Below are positions 10,348 to 20,779 of a DNA stretch of 64,000 nt, in pieces. Numbering within the stretch: the first letter of the stretch is position 1; every line of letters starts with the position of its first letter. This DNA is from Gaertneriomyces semiglobifer. Taxonomy: Eukaryota; Chytridiomycota; Chytridiomycetes; Spizellomycetales; Spizellomycetaceae. A program made the position numbers and the translations under genes. The stretch lies in assembly GCA_025558075.1 (NCBI GenBank), contig JAHLKF010000008.1:744001-808000 (forward strand), given 5' to 3'. The notes below the pieces were generated by a model, which was not told where the DNA came from, did no database searches, and saw nothing but the letters and a program-made list of their open reading frames with translations.

Positions 10348-10634
10348 CTGGACTTCGACTGCTGGACTTCGACTGCTGGACTTCGACCACCACACTTCGA
10401 CTACGACAACCCCGACTCCCTGGACTTCGACTCCCTGGACTTCGACTCCCTGGACTTCGACTCCCTGGACTTCGACTGCTGGACTTCGACTCCCTGGACT
10501 TCGACTGCTGGACTTCGACCACAACGACCTCGACTCCCTGGACGCCGCCTTCTGGACATCGACTTCTGGACATCGACTACTGGACAGCGACTTCTGGACA
10601 CTGACTACGACAACCCCGACTACTGGACTTCGAC
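10348..10634 (+). repeat. minisatellite of 14/15-bp CTGGACTTCGAC units
   Basis: CTGGACTTCGAC followed by TG or TCC is repeated in tandem; the 15-bp form runs four times in a row near 10420-10480, and the 3' part degrades to CTGGACATCGAC and CTGGACAGCGAC. All frames stay open, encoding for instance LDFDS or TSTPW repeats, because the unit lacks stops. I see no start or flanking domain indicating a real protein. Confidence 0.85.
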
Positions 10635-11283
10635 ACTTCGAACCTCGACATCAGGAGCTGATGTGGAGGTCCGGAAGGCTGGATGAAGCAAGGCAAAACG
10701 GCCGTGAGACCCGGCGGCTGGTGAGAGAAAATGCTTCGGCACAGCTTTCACCAGCAGTGACAGTTGGAGTTGTGTTATTTATGTATATATATAATAAATT
10801 ATGTGTTTTATCATTACTCGAGTTTCACTTGGCAAAGACAATATGAACATTAGACTATGGGTAATTGGTGTTGGATAGTATTATGTGTTAAATAATATTA
10901 TTTTTTTATATACTACACTTGCATCAATGCGGACATCTTCATCGCTATCCCTACTGGTAAATAACGAGCAACTGAGCCGCGTGTAAAACCTGCTTAACCT
11001 TCTGGGGTTGTGTATCACTGTCTATTTATTACCCTATTACATGGGGACGTAGATCCAGACGGCCCTTTCCTGTGTTGCCGTGCTGTCAAATTCCACTTTT
11101 GCAGTGTTCCATTTAGCACTATCATCGGCGCAATATGGCTACGATGCATTGCGTTTTCGTAATATCGAAAGCGCAGGATAAACATTATCATCGCATTTAT
11201 ATATACACTTCGCGGCCTGCCATGCGAGGGTTCAACAGCACATACCCATTTTCATCCGCTTGCGCTCTCGTCTCTTGGACGTT

Positions 11284-11331
11284 GATACAGTGCGTATTAT
11301 TAGCTGTACAGCTAATAACCCGCACTGTATC
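11284..11331. repeat. 48-bp near-perfect palindrome
   Basis: GATACAGTGCG at the left end is matched exactly by CGCACTGTATC at the right end, and the centre TTATTAGCTGTACAGCTAATAA is its own reverse complement (22 bp). Only the two dinucleotides joining these parts fail to pair, so 44 of 48 positions are palindromic. It could be a cruciform, a dimer-binding site, or a target-site/terminal-repeat footprint. Confidence 0.9.
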
Positions 11332-11448
11332 ACCGTCGCCTCTGGGGTTTGCTCGCGGTACTCGCCCAACGACACGTTTGGAATCCAGTTCTCAAATGAA
11401 TGCTATGGAACGTTTGTCTATCGGTCTCCGAGAAAGTAAGGTCAGGGC

Positions 11449-12521
11449 TCACACCATTGTGAAGGCGACCTGCTGGAAATCTGCGTAATGGTCTGCATCT
11501 CCCCACTTTTCGCTGTCAGACAAGTCGTAATCATCAGCTGCACCCTTGGCATTGAACAGTACCGCTTGGCGAAAGTGTTCCATGAACACGGCGGGGTCAG
11601 GGAAGAGGTCAGTGAAATAGGTCGGGGTCGGGAAGCGCTCATCGACTCTTGGGGTGTGAATCTCTGCTCCATGGCGTATACCAAGGGAATCAAGTTTCTC
11701 ATGTTTGTTTCTGTCGAAGACAAAGACTTTGAGCTAGTGAGTGTAAGGGAGGCAAGCTACTAAATGGTGAGAGCCTCAGCAATGAACCAGTGACATGCGT
11801 ACCTTTCCATCATCTATGTCAAGATAGATTGAGAAGGCGAAACGATCGAACAACTTATGCGCATTGAGGCTCATCATCACTCCGTTGCGGACATCCATGG
11901 CAGGATTAGATTGACCGGCAACCTCTGGGCATCCCGCTGTCATATACATCCGTCGGCCGCGTAACTCGTTGAACTTATTACAAGGAAGGTAGTGTTAGCA
12001 GAGGATAATAATAATGGAAAAAAGAACGGATGCAATACCCATTTCATGGCGTACACTGGCTTCAGTACATGTGCACATTCCAGTAACGCAGGAGCCAATT
12101 CTGCAGTTATGATGCATGCTTGGTCACGGCGCAGACACCACTCTCTCATTGCTTGCTGAAGGTCTTCGCGGAGCTGCCGATTGTTCAAAGCGTCCCGGAC
12201 GGCCTCTCCAAACTCGAAGTCCGTTGATGACCTTGGGTTGCTAACAGGGGTACTGGCACCAGAAACCTTGCGAGATTTGTTAGATGTGTCACGGTCTCCT
12301 CTTGGAGTGCCCTTTGACGATTTAATCATGGTAGGATCAACATACATCCTGTCCCCTCTTTCCACATCCTCGCTGATGATACCAGGGCGATGAAGGATGA
12401 CAACTGTCTCAAAGGCTGACGGATCTGGTTGGGCATACGGCACGGTGGTGTGATCATCGGCAAGCCGGAGAGAGAAGGCAAACGGCGTTGTGATTAATGC
12501 AGGAAACATGAACTTTATCAT
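11449..12521 (-). CDS. HNH_2-type nuclease domain protein
   Basis: Three exons on the minus strand, 12521-12039, 11973-11803 and 11733-11449, with introns of 65 nt (GTATTG...TAAG) and 69 nt (GTACGC...CTAG), both phase 0. The spliced 312-aa protein has the fungal HNH_2 layout: RDQACIITAE (Cys136), LLECAHVLKP (His151), then after the first splice MDVRNGVMMSLNAHKLFDRF (Asn191, His200, Asp204) and LKVFVFDRN. These positions fit the beta-beta-alpha metal nuclease fold. The domain only becomes visible after splicing. An in-frame upstream Met at 12776 would add 85 residues of unclear quality; I start at 12521, before a conserved-looking ...FSLRLADDH segment. Such proteins are often multi-copy in fungi and substrates are unknown. 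Confidence 0.72.
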
Positions 12522-12832
12522 TGTCTCAAGCAAAACGGCGGAAGGCGGGGCACCGCAGGAATGGTTGTGATCTCCTGGTCGGAGACGTTGAGAACAAGGA
12601 CAAACGGCATGCTGACCGCGGCGGGTAGGTAGGGGCAACAATGACAACGGCGAGGCTTCACGTTCAACAAGTTGCTTGTTTCGTGCTTCTACAATTTCTA
12701 TGTATGATACTTGTGGAATTGCAGAAAGAAGGTTGCGGATATGTGCGCCACACCAATGTGCGCCACTACTTATCAATTACATTGCTCAATCAATAACCAA
12801 TACGATAGACCTAACCATCACGGGTGGGTTAA

Positions 12833-13414
12833 TGGCTGTCATCGTTGCGCTTGCTGATGTGCGCGTACTGGTGATCGAAACTCTCGCAGCCGCCGGCGAC
12901 CCAGAGGCAGACCCAGAAGCGGACGCAGAAGCAGACGGTGACGCGGACGGAGAAACGGATATGAATTTGAGAAAGTGAAGACCGAGGAGGTATCTTCCGC
13001 CATGTGGACTGGTTTCATCTTGGCTCTCGTCCCTGGAGCCGCGGTGGTTGTTGAAATCAAGAACGGCCTTTTATGCGGCTATGCTACCGCTGCCATCTGG
13101 GTCTTGCGTTGACATTACCTGTGTTGATCATGATCTTCTTCATCCCTGTGCTCTTCCTTCTGTGCAACGCAGTTGTTGTGAGAAGAGCGTTGCAAAGGAG
13201 GATGAGCCGGAGGACCGCTGAGATGTGCCTCAGGATATTCTGTGGCATAACGCCTGGGAACAAGATGATCTCTGAGGATGAGGCTCTCAAAGGCGACATT
13301 TCCGGTGAGAAAATGTGTGCGTCCCAAATCTGGGGTGTTCACGTCACATCAATCATGCTTTCTTGGATCTCCATTAGCCAAGAAACTACAATGAATAGTT
13401 CAATCAATGTATAG
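12833..13414 (+). pseudogene. disrupted membrane-protein frames
   Basis: Three successive plus-strand frames each look partly coding but do not join. First, 12833-12978 begins MAVIVALADVRVLVIETL and runs into an acidic DPEADPEAD-like hexanucleotide repeat. Second, about 12960-13110 reads EFEKVKTEEV then two hydrophobic stretches (TGFILALVPGAAVVV and YATAAIWVL). Third, 13073-13414 contains a strong membrane segment (LPVLIMIFFIPVLFLLCNAVVV) followed by a basic tail. No splice pair I tried links them cleanly. It may be a frameshifted membrane-protein gene between the two nuclease-like genes, or three unrelated frames. Confidence 0.3.
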
Positions 13415-13488
13415 TACACCAACAACCAAGTAACCATTTGTTGATTCATAGAACAAATAAATGGTACCAGCGCAAAAAAAGGATCAGC

Positions 13489-14649
13489 CTATTCTAATGC
13501 AGAAAGCCAATCCCGAACGGTCTCAACACCTGGCGGAGTATCCGCTACCATAATAGCCGACTCGGCATCAGCAAGTTCTTGTAACCGGAGTTGCACGAGC
13601 CAGCCCATAATCAAATGGCGCTTCATATCTCCAACAGCCCACTGTGAGAAGGCCACCAAGCATGAATAGAGCTCCTGAACTTGTATGCAACCCTTGCGAA
13701 CCAAGCGGTAGGAGAGCAACGTCATGCGAGGACCGACGACCTGCATGGTGAGCACCTCGATTTTAAGACAAACATCACTTGCGGGCAGACGCGCGTACGC
13801 CATGAGTTTCGCACTGAGGAGCTTCTTGATCTTACCCTCACTTTCTAACTTGTTCGCCTCATCCAATGAATGTGTGGTCGTCTGGCTCTGGTCAGGTGCA
13901 CCTGAAACCTCAACTAGCAGCACATCGCTCGGAAAATGGACGCTGGTAACAACGACTTCATGTTTGTTCATCGATGCAGCTCTTGCTCTGGTCCCAGAGG
14001 TGGCATAAGATACCACGCTTCCAATATCCCTCTCAGTTTCGGCTCTGGAGAGTCCATTGAAAGAGACATGGCTGGCAGTTGTTGATGCCAGCTCAGTGTA
14101 CCGAGCCGCACCCACACCCCATATCCTTTCTAGGGCAATGAACATTCGGGACAAATGTTCAACAACGTACTTGTACTTCCACTGATGCCGGACAATGTGC
14201 CCTCGAGCTGTCAGCGTTGCATAGTTCATGAAATGATCTACTGCGTATGCAAGGAAGCGGGTGTGCTGTGTGTCTTGGGGCCAGTTGGACTGATTTGCTG
14301 TCACAACTTCGCATAAAGACACGTGGACGTTGCCTTCTGCATTTGTAAACACACCAACAAGATCCTCGACCAGCTTGCGCATCGATGGCGTCCAGCCCGT
14401 CGTAGGGTTTGATATTTCGGCGGCCAATGTTCGCTGCATGCTTCCCACCGGCTTGTACGGCGTCGCCAGGACGTTGCCAGCGGATGCGGCGTTTTCAGGG
14501 GTCATGCTGCGGCCGCGCGTCAATCCATAACTAGGCAGCTGGACTCTGGGCCACTTCACGGTCACTTCAAAATCAGTGACCATGACGTTGGCTACATCCA
14601 TCCACTGATTGGCCACTTCCAGCTGATCGGGGCTGAAATGAAATATCAT
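13489..14649 (-). CDS. unrecognised protein with possible restriction-endonuclease-like domain
   Basis: The first in-frame ATG is at 14649 (386 aa), but the frame stays open about 130 nt further upstream and a TTTTAG acceptor near 14790 suggests a 5' exon lies beyond, so the start is unsure. The carboxyl half has the pattern LLVEVSGAPDQ...LDEANKLESEGKIKKLL...LKIEVLTMQVVGPRMTLLSYR. This resembles by eye the E-x-S-G...K/LKL...Q-x-G...Y arrangement of PD-(D/E)XK-like domains in Crinkler-type and Rhizophagus-type fungal proteins. That assignment is inference only. It lies about 1 kb from the HNH nuclease gene on the same strand, inside the repeat-rich island. Confidence 0.55.
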   Translation of the reverse strand: MIFHFSPDQLEVANQWMDVANVMVTDFEVTVKWPRVQLPSYGLTRGRSMTPENAASAGNVLATPYKPVGSMQRTLAAEISNPTTGWTPSMRKLVEDLVGVFTNAEGNVHVSLCEVVTANQSNWPQDTQHTRFLAYAVDHFMNYATLTARGHIVRHQWKYKYVVEHLSRMFIALERIWGVGAARYTELASTTASHVSFNGLSRAETERDIGSVVSYATSGTRARAASMNKHEVVVTSVHFPSDVLLVEVSGAPDQSQTTTHSLDEANKLESEGKIKKLLSAKLMAYARLPASDVCLKIEVLTMQVVGPRMTLLSYRLVRKGCIQVQELYSCLVAFSQWAVGDMKRHLIMGWLVQLRLQELADAESAIMVADTPPGVETVRDWLSALE

Positions 14650-14778
14650 TTGTGCTGAGGCGGTTCGCCCAGAGCAATGCGTGCATTCCGGGCGTAGGAA
14701 AGGGAACCGCTTATGGAATTCTTCCGCGACCACCTTTAACTCGAGTCGTTGCGTACGCCAGTTGACCCGAACAATCAA

Positions 14779-16365
14779 GTGTTCTGTGATAGTACTAAAA
14801 TCGGAATTCTTTTATTAATTGGCTTAACGCACAGGGCACGCCATACAGCCTCATGCTAGTCCTCCATCTACCCAACTATCGACCCACCGCACCACCAGCA
14901 CTTGCCAGCACCATCGGCCCAACCATCGCGATTATTTCCCACTACCAGCTATGCACCAACCTCCATCTCGCATAGGAACATCGCCAATCGCTCCACTCAA
15001 GTTCAATAGCCCAACGGCTAGTGGCCAACGATCGAGACAAAGAATGGGGTGCAGGAAAGCCAACCAAAGCCAACTTTCGAGCGAAAGAAGGGGATGCAGG
15101 AAAGCCAGCCAAAGCCAACTTTCGAAGCGAGATGGGATGCAGGAAAGCCAGCCGGAGCCAACTTTCGAAGCGAGATGGGATGCATGAAAACCAGGCGAAG
15201 CCAACTTTCGAAGCGAGATGGGAGGGAGGAGGGCGAGAACGAATAAACGCATCCATGACCCTCAAGGGAGATGGTATGCGCCAGGCATTGAAGACTTGGC
15301 CCGCATATCGCACTAAGCAAGAGCAACGATTTTGACACCTACCAGGCAGCTCCCGGAATGAAGGTCCACAGACTTTGCCGCTGATAGCGTGACGACGACG
15401 ATAAGGACGAGTGCTTTGCCATGACTGAGCTGGAGAAGACGCATCCATTAGTTGTTAAGGCCCCTTGGAGATTTTGAAGAAGTACACGTGCCTTACCGCA
15501 AGATTAATGGATGTGAATACTGTTCGAAAATGCCAAAATTTCTAGTGTCCTCCACGCGCCGGACATGGAGTTAGGGTTCTGAGCTCGAATCAAACGAATG
15601 CATTGGAAGGCGAAAACCTGACAATATAAAGCAGAAGTCTACTACTTTGCTCTGAGGTATCTACGTGAATCACCTGATTCGTCGAAACCGTAGACGAACC
15701 ATATCAATTGGTGAAGTGAGACCGAAGCCACTGCGCATCAAAACCAACTCCCTCATTGCCCCTCGTTAGTACGGTTCACATCACAAAGGGATGCACGTTC
15801 GCGATATGACCGGTACACAACTAATGTAGTGTCCAGTGGACCAAGTTGTTTCATGATATGCAAAGAGTTCCTTCGCCGAACACCCTTGAACCGGTCTGAG
15901 ACGTTATACCTTTGATGAGAGAGGACGAACCTGCGGGAGCGTTGGACGGCGACAATATTGGACAGCCCAAAAACGATGTCTCAGCTCAGCTCTGAGCTTT
16001 CAACCGGTGCGTCTTGACGATCTCCGTCACTCCGTTTCCATTTCATATCTGCTCCGAAAACGCATGACAAGCAGCTCGCCGAACTTTACGCGTGTCGGAG
16101 TATCATATTGATAACACGAGGTGTTCCACGCCCCGATTTATTCGCGGAGGTGTTCAATCTGCCCTTTACGGAACACCACGATCCGCCATTGTCAGCGGCC
16201 GTCGAATGCGGCAAGGAAAATGTGATTGTTCGGTTTAAAAAAGGTGGGCCATCCATCTGTCCCATCACACAGATAGGCATCGTCGCTCTCCTCCAGGCCT
16301 CATTCATCCATCCCTTCCTCGCATTCTCCAGACGGGCCAGACCTCATTCCTTTGAACTTGCAATA
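14779..16365. other. intergenic region with tandem repeat
   Basis: Apart from the 43-bp tandem repeat at 15050-15222 I see no gene or family signal. The last 280 nt are in frame with the phosphatase gene but lie upstream of its most convincing start. Confidence 0.5.
15050..15222 (+). repeat. 43-bp tandem repeat, four copies
   Basis: Unit GATGCAGGAAAGCCAGCCAA followed by AGCCAACTTTCGAAGCGAGATGG is repeated four times with a few substitutions and one short deletion in the first copy. Because 43 is not a multiple of three, the frame shifts each unit, so this is not a protein repeat. Confidence 0.85.
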
Positions 16366-17902
16366 ATGCTTTCCCGTGTCCACCTCGCTCGGTTCAAACC
16401 ACGAGCTATTACGTCTTGTTTGCCATCATCTTATTGCCGATTAAGTACTGGGCCGCAAGTTTTTTCTCCGCGACCGGCGTGGAACGCGAGGGCCTTGCGG
16501 ACAGGTTTGATTGTAGGGACAGCGGGTGCTGCTGCAGGATGGTGGTGGATTCAAAACAAACCACAAGCAACAACCGCCCCAAGCTTGGCCATCGGGGATG
16601 AGATATCATCGAAGCCTCTAACACCACAAGAAATTGATAATGTGATTCAGCAAGGAAGCTTCTCTGTGCGCTTACCTGGACGACCGGTCAGGATCGACAT
16701 ATGCCAGATCGGTTCGAACGTGCCTTGTGAAGATCGGTGGTTGGTCAAGGATCTTGACAAGAATGGTTATATGGTGGGAGTGTTGGACGGGCATATCGGA
16801 GGGGACTGTGCCGATTATGCACTCGAGCATCTTCCTCGGTACATACAAGATCGTGTCAGCAAGGTTGGGAGTTGGTTCCGAAAGGCCACACCAGAGGCTG
16901 TGGGTGCTGCTCTGAAAACAGCATTTGAAACCTTAGATCAAGAGCTCTTGGCGCTCCCGGCTCGCTTGATACCTGGCTTTGACGCCCACACGTCGGCGAG
17001 CATCGCAGCAATGAGTGAATCCCTTCGTCAAGAACTATGTAATAAGATTTGGCCGGGCTTTGCTGGCGCGTGTGCTGTAGTCGCTTATGTCCGGGGTTCG
17101 GATGTTTGGATTGCGCATGCTGGAGACTGTACGGCGGTTCGGGTCTCTTCACAGAGTGATGTGCCCGTATTTGTTACCGCGGAGCATTCTGGAAAGAATA
17201 AGGCTGAAATTGAAAGGCTCAAAAAGGAACATCCTGGAGAAGAAGACACGGTAATGATCGTTCGCCCAAATGAAGAGCCTTCGCCCGGCGAAACGGAAGT
17301 TCAACCACGCGTGATTGGCTGTCTGCAGCCGACTCGAAGTAAGTAAACCATCCTTTGTTGAGATCCACGAATGTGAACACAGCATGTCTCATGGCTGTTT
17401 TACATAGCCTTTGGCGATGGGCACTCTAAATGGTCTGTGGATTGGCAAGAGAAGCTTCAGCCGATTTTCGACCTGCACCCCGTCGGCCGGCGGTACAGCA
17501 TATTTGAGCATTGCAAAACTCCTCCTTGTAAGTTGACCCCCAGAGCCGCTTCTATGGGAGGCCACTTATTAACCAGCTGAATGCTTGTGTTTAGATGTTA
17601 CTGCCTCCCCAGACGTCACATATCTTCCAAACAACCAGAAAGGGTCATACCTCGTCTTGTGTTGTGATGGTGTGACAGACTACCTTAAGCCAGCAGAGAT
17701 TGCGGCCACAATTGAAAAATCGCAGCGTGAGCCTTCTGCACGAGACGGTGGAAATCTGGCGGCAAGCCTAGCTCGACAAGCAATGGGAGGAAGTGATGAA
17801 CGGGTCGGCTGGTCTCTCGGGCTGGATGACAAGAACAGGAGAGACTGGCGGGATGACATCACTGCTATTGTACTTGTTTTTGAGGATGAAGGGGATAAGT
17901 AG
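16366..17902 (+). CDS. PTC5: mitochondrial PP2C phosphatase (pyruvate dehydrogenase phosphatase-like, PTC5 type)
   Basis: Exons 16366-17338, 17408-17527 and 17595-17902 (introns 69 and 67 nt) encode 466 aa. PP2C metal-binding motifs occur in order: PCEDR, VLDGHIGGDCADYAL, AHAGDCTAVRV, LCCDGVTDYL and WRDDITAIVLVF. The N-terminus is basic (LSRVHLARFKPRA...) with a hydrophobic segment TGLIVGTAGAAAGWWW, fitting a mitochondrial presequence and inner-membrane anchor as in PDP/Ptc5 enzymes, which dephosphorylate pyruvate dehydrogenase E1-alpha. TFGDGHSKW after the first splice matches the family's FGD motif. The open frame extends to 16108 but the ATG at 16366 gives the presequence. Whether it is Ptc5 or Ptc6 is not settled. 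Confidence 0.85.
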
Positions 17903-18111
17903 TCAAATTTGGAACGAATTCAACGCTCCTTCTGTGCACGCCCGACCTACTGAAAATCAGTTTGCTGAGTCCGCTTGCGAACACCGGGTGGGGTTTTCTC
18001 GCATGGATACCGTAGCGTTCAACATCGCATATGCATGTGCATTCAAGAGTATGGGAACGCAAAACACACATACTGGCATCTATTCAATAAATAAGAGTAA
18101 AGCAACAAAAT

Positions 18112-18555
18112 CTATAAGCTGTCGAGCATTTTCAAGGCATCTTCCATATCATTTTGGACAGCCTCATACTGTCGTTGTCTTTGTTCCAATTCTTCCTTGT
18201 GACGTTCCAACTTTGCTTGTCGGTCGACTGCCTTTTCTTCCACTCGTGGTGCAGCCAATGCAGCTAAAACAGATGGTAGTTCGGCATCCAAAGTGTCCCT
18301 TAGCTCTTCGTCTTTCTCTTTTTGGACTGGATCACGGCGTTTCTCCACTTTTGTTTTCGAAGGCTTTGGTGTTGTGCCAAAAAGGGTCGATAGTTTCGAC
18401 GCCGTCGTGGTCGCCGCCTTCGTTTTCGTTGTTGTCTTCGTCATAGCGGATTGTTTCACGGACGACCGTCCGTAGGGAGAGAATCTACTGCTACCATTTG
18501 CGGCCTTTGCAGAATTGCCTGCCTTACCCTTCCGGGCCTGTCGTGTATATGCCAT
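18112..18555 (-). CDS. small basic protein with C-terminal coiled coil
   Basis: Open frame of 147 aa from MAYTRQARKGKAG. Residues 1-75 are rich in Lys, Ser and Thr (KTTTKTKAATTTASKL); residues about 75-145 are a charged helix (QKEKDEELRDTL, DRQAKLERHKEELEQRQRQY) predicted to be a coiled coil. No family recognised; composition suggests a nuclear or nucleic-acid-associated protein. It is convergent with the phosphatase gene (209 nt apart) and divergent from PS synthase (180 nt). A longer frame to 18654 exists, but its extra residues look non-coding. Confidence 0.5.
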   Translation of the reverse strand: MAYTRQARKGKAGNSAKAANGSSRFSPYGRSSVKQSAMTKTTTKTKAATTTASKLSTLFGTTPKPSKTKVEKRRDPVQKEKDEELRDTLDAELPSVLAALAAPRVEEKAVDRQAKLERHKEELEQRQRQYEAVQNDMEDALKMLDSL

Positions 18556-18735
18556 TAGAATATTGTGGCTTAAAAAGAAAGTTGGGACAAGGAACAAAAC
18601 ACGGGTTGAATTCTTACTCCGGAACAGTGAACCGGTCGTTATGGAGGGTCGCATACAAGTGCCATAGGTTTAGCTAGAGAAAAGACGGAAGAGAGGAAAT
18701 AGGTTGTATTCACTGGCTTTACGTAGATATACAAG

Positions 18736-20505
18736 ATGGGACGACGACCGAGATCGTCCAGTTCCACGTACAGATCAAGAGGCGGCAGCCCCTTAGGCTT
18801 TAAGGAGTTCAACGATGGGTCTGTCTCCGATAGCGAGCTTCTGGCACCGGCTCAACCAACGCTCAACTTGCGGGAGGCATGGGCATATGAGTTTCACGAC
18901 GAGGTGGATCCGACTGTCGCTTTTTTGTACAAACCACGCACGCTTTCTTTGGTTCGTTGTACTTGACATTTACGCTTTCCGATGATATGCTAAATTAGTC
19001 ACTCGTTATAGCTTTTGCTGATGTTAGCGGGGCTGGTGTACGTTGCGTTGTTCGTTGTTACAGAAGACGATGTTGTCTTGAATGTCAAAATGTGAGTTGA
19101 AGACCGGCGACTCTCACAATCTTGCATGATGGTTCTCACGCGAGACGTCAAACAGTGGTCTCGGCACAGCTGGCCTGGTTCTACTCCTTATTGGCATGCT
19201 GCAGTTTCGGGATGGGCCGTTCATTCGACCTCACCCCGCTTTCTGGCGGATCGTATTATCCGCCAGCGTGGTATATCAGATGATTCTCGTATTTGTACTG
19301 TTCCAAGGGAAGGACACGATGCGCCAGGCACTGAAGTACATTGATCCGTCGTTGGGTGTTCCTCTGCCGGAAAGGTCGTACGCAGAGAATTGCGACTTGA
19401 CGCCAGAGTCCATCTGGGTAAGAACCCGACTCCCAGAAACGTCTCGCTCTTCAGTGCGTGGATACTAACGAGTTATTGTAGGACCAAATGGACATCTTTG
19501 TGGTCGCTCACGCGCTGGGCTGGTATTGCAAGGCAATCATCTTGCGCGATTATTGGTTCTGCTGGATCCTGTCCGTCATGTTTGAATTCATGGAGTACTC
19601 GCTGTCACATCAACTAGCAAACTTTGCCGAATGTTGGTGGGATCATGTACGTTGTTGCTTGCAATCTCATTTTGATTTACCTGTGCTGATTGGGCTCCAC
19701 AGTGGATCTTGGACGTCCTATTGGCCAATTGGCTCGGCATTATTCTTGGGATGAAAACATGTCAATACTTTGCCATGAAGGTAATTGTCCCACTTTATGT
19801 ATAGTTATTATCCGTGCTAACGCGATGCTGGCTTTGTTCAGCAATACTCGTGGCGTGGCATCAACGAGATTCCAACATACCGCGGAAAGTTTAAGCGTAC
19901 TGTGCAACAATTCTCCCCGCATAGCTGGACTGAGTTCAATTGGGAGGGCACCACAACTTTCAAGAACTTTCTTGCGGTCATTCTGCTCCTGTATCTCGTA
20001 AGTCTGATGTGCTGTTGTCTTCACTGACCGATTCACTGACGTACGCATCGCCACAGGTGTTGCAATGCGAGCTGAACGCATTTTACTTAAAGTACCTTTT
20101 GTGGCTGCCGCCGCCACACTTTTTGAATTTGTGGCGGCTTATACTATTCTTCTTGATGTCGCTGCCAGCTACCCGCGAGGCGTACCAGTTTATGGCAGAT
20201 CGGTATGTGTGTTTCCCAGCCTTGTGTGATTTACCCAGTGAGCTAATTCCTACCATATCTTTAGTCGTTGCAAGCGCCTGGGAATGCACGCATGGATGGC
20301 AACGGCCAACATCATGACAGAGTTACTCATCTGCATAAAATTCGGCCAGGGTGAATTTCCTGAACCGATGCCAACACCCATTAAGCTTGCCTGGGTAGCA
20401 TTCGCAGTAGGTTTGACAGTATATGCTGTAATGTCTTTTGGTCGCAAGCGGCAGTCAGAGTCGAAACCAAGAAGAGCACGCAGCCAAAGTAGAAAAGTGG
20501 AGTAA
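18736..20505 (+). CDS. PTDSS: base-exchange phosphatidylserine synthase (PTDSS1/2 type)
   Basis: Eight exons: 18736-18951, 19012-19091, 19156-19417, 19482-19646, 19703-19780, 19842-19997, 20057-20202 and 20265-20505. All joins keep frame and give 447 aa. The protein follows animal PTDSS1/2 closely: [92 protein letters not shown] and LNAFYLKYLLWLPPPH. These ER multi-pass enzymes swap serine for the head group of phosphatidylcholine or phosphatidylethanolamine. Intron 1 uses a GTTCGT donor. Most fungi studied make phosphatidylserine with the unrelated CDP-diacylglycerol enzyme Cho1. Confidence 0.93.
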
Positions 20506-20779
20506 TGGTGTACCGTAATTTATCTTTCTGTCACAGTCATAGGTAGCTAGGCCGTCAATACAAGAACAACATGCATGCAGAAATACATTCTATAATGCCG
20601 CTAACGAGACCAACGATTTCTGATCTAGGTTGCGGCTTGTAAGTGGATTCTAACTGACAGTTGATTATATTACAATCAAAAGAATCATATTGTGCTCCGA
20701 TTGGTGCGTGACTCGAAAAATCTGGACAAATTGCCTTCAGTATACCTATCCAGCGCGAAAATACATCTACCATATCATC

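Larger units (their letters stand above)
8142..11448. other. gene-poor repeat-rich stretch
   Basis: About 3.3 kb with no recognisable gene. It holds a hairpin with a B-box-like motif (8660-8697), inverted copies of a decayed element (9274-9462 and 9750-9985), an isolated TATA-like box followed by a G6C6 palindrome (10013-10034), a minisatellite (10348-10634) and a near-perfect palindrome (11284-11331). Frames here are short and interrupted. Confidence 0.6.

Noticed and set aside
10222..10846. Several long frames on both strands with LDFDS, TSTPW or SRSPG repeats
   Set aside because: They are by-products of the stop-free minisatellite unit, not proteins.
14942..15448. Minus-strand frames with repeated SRFESWLWLAFLHP-like peptides
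   Set aside because: They read through the 43-bp tandem repeat, whose period is not a multiple of three; the same peptide appears in several frames.
16108..16365. Extending the PP2C gene to the upstream start at 16108
   Set aside because: The extra 86 residues show no conservation-like features and would bury the mitochondrial presequence that begins at 16366.
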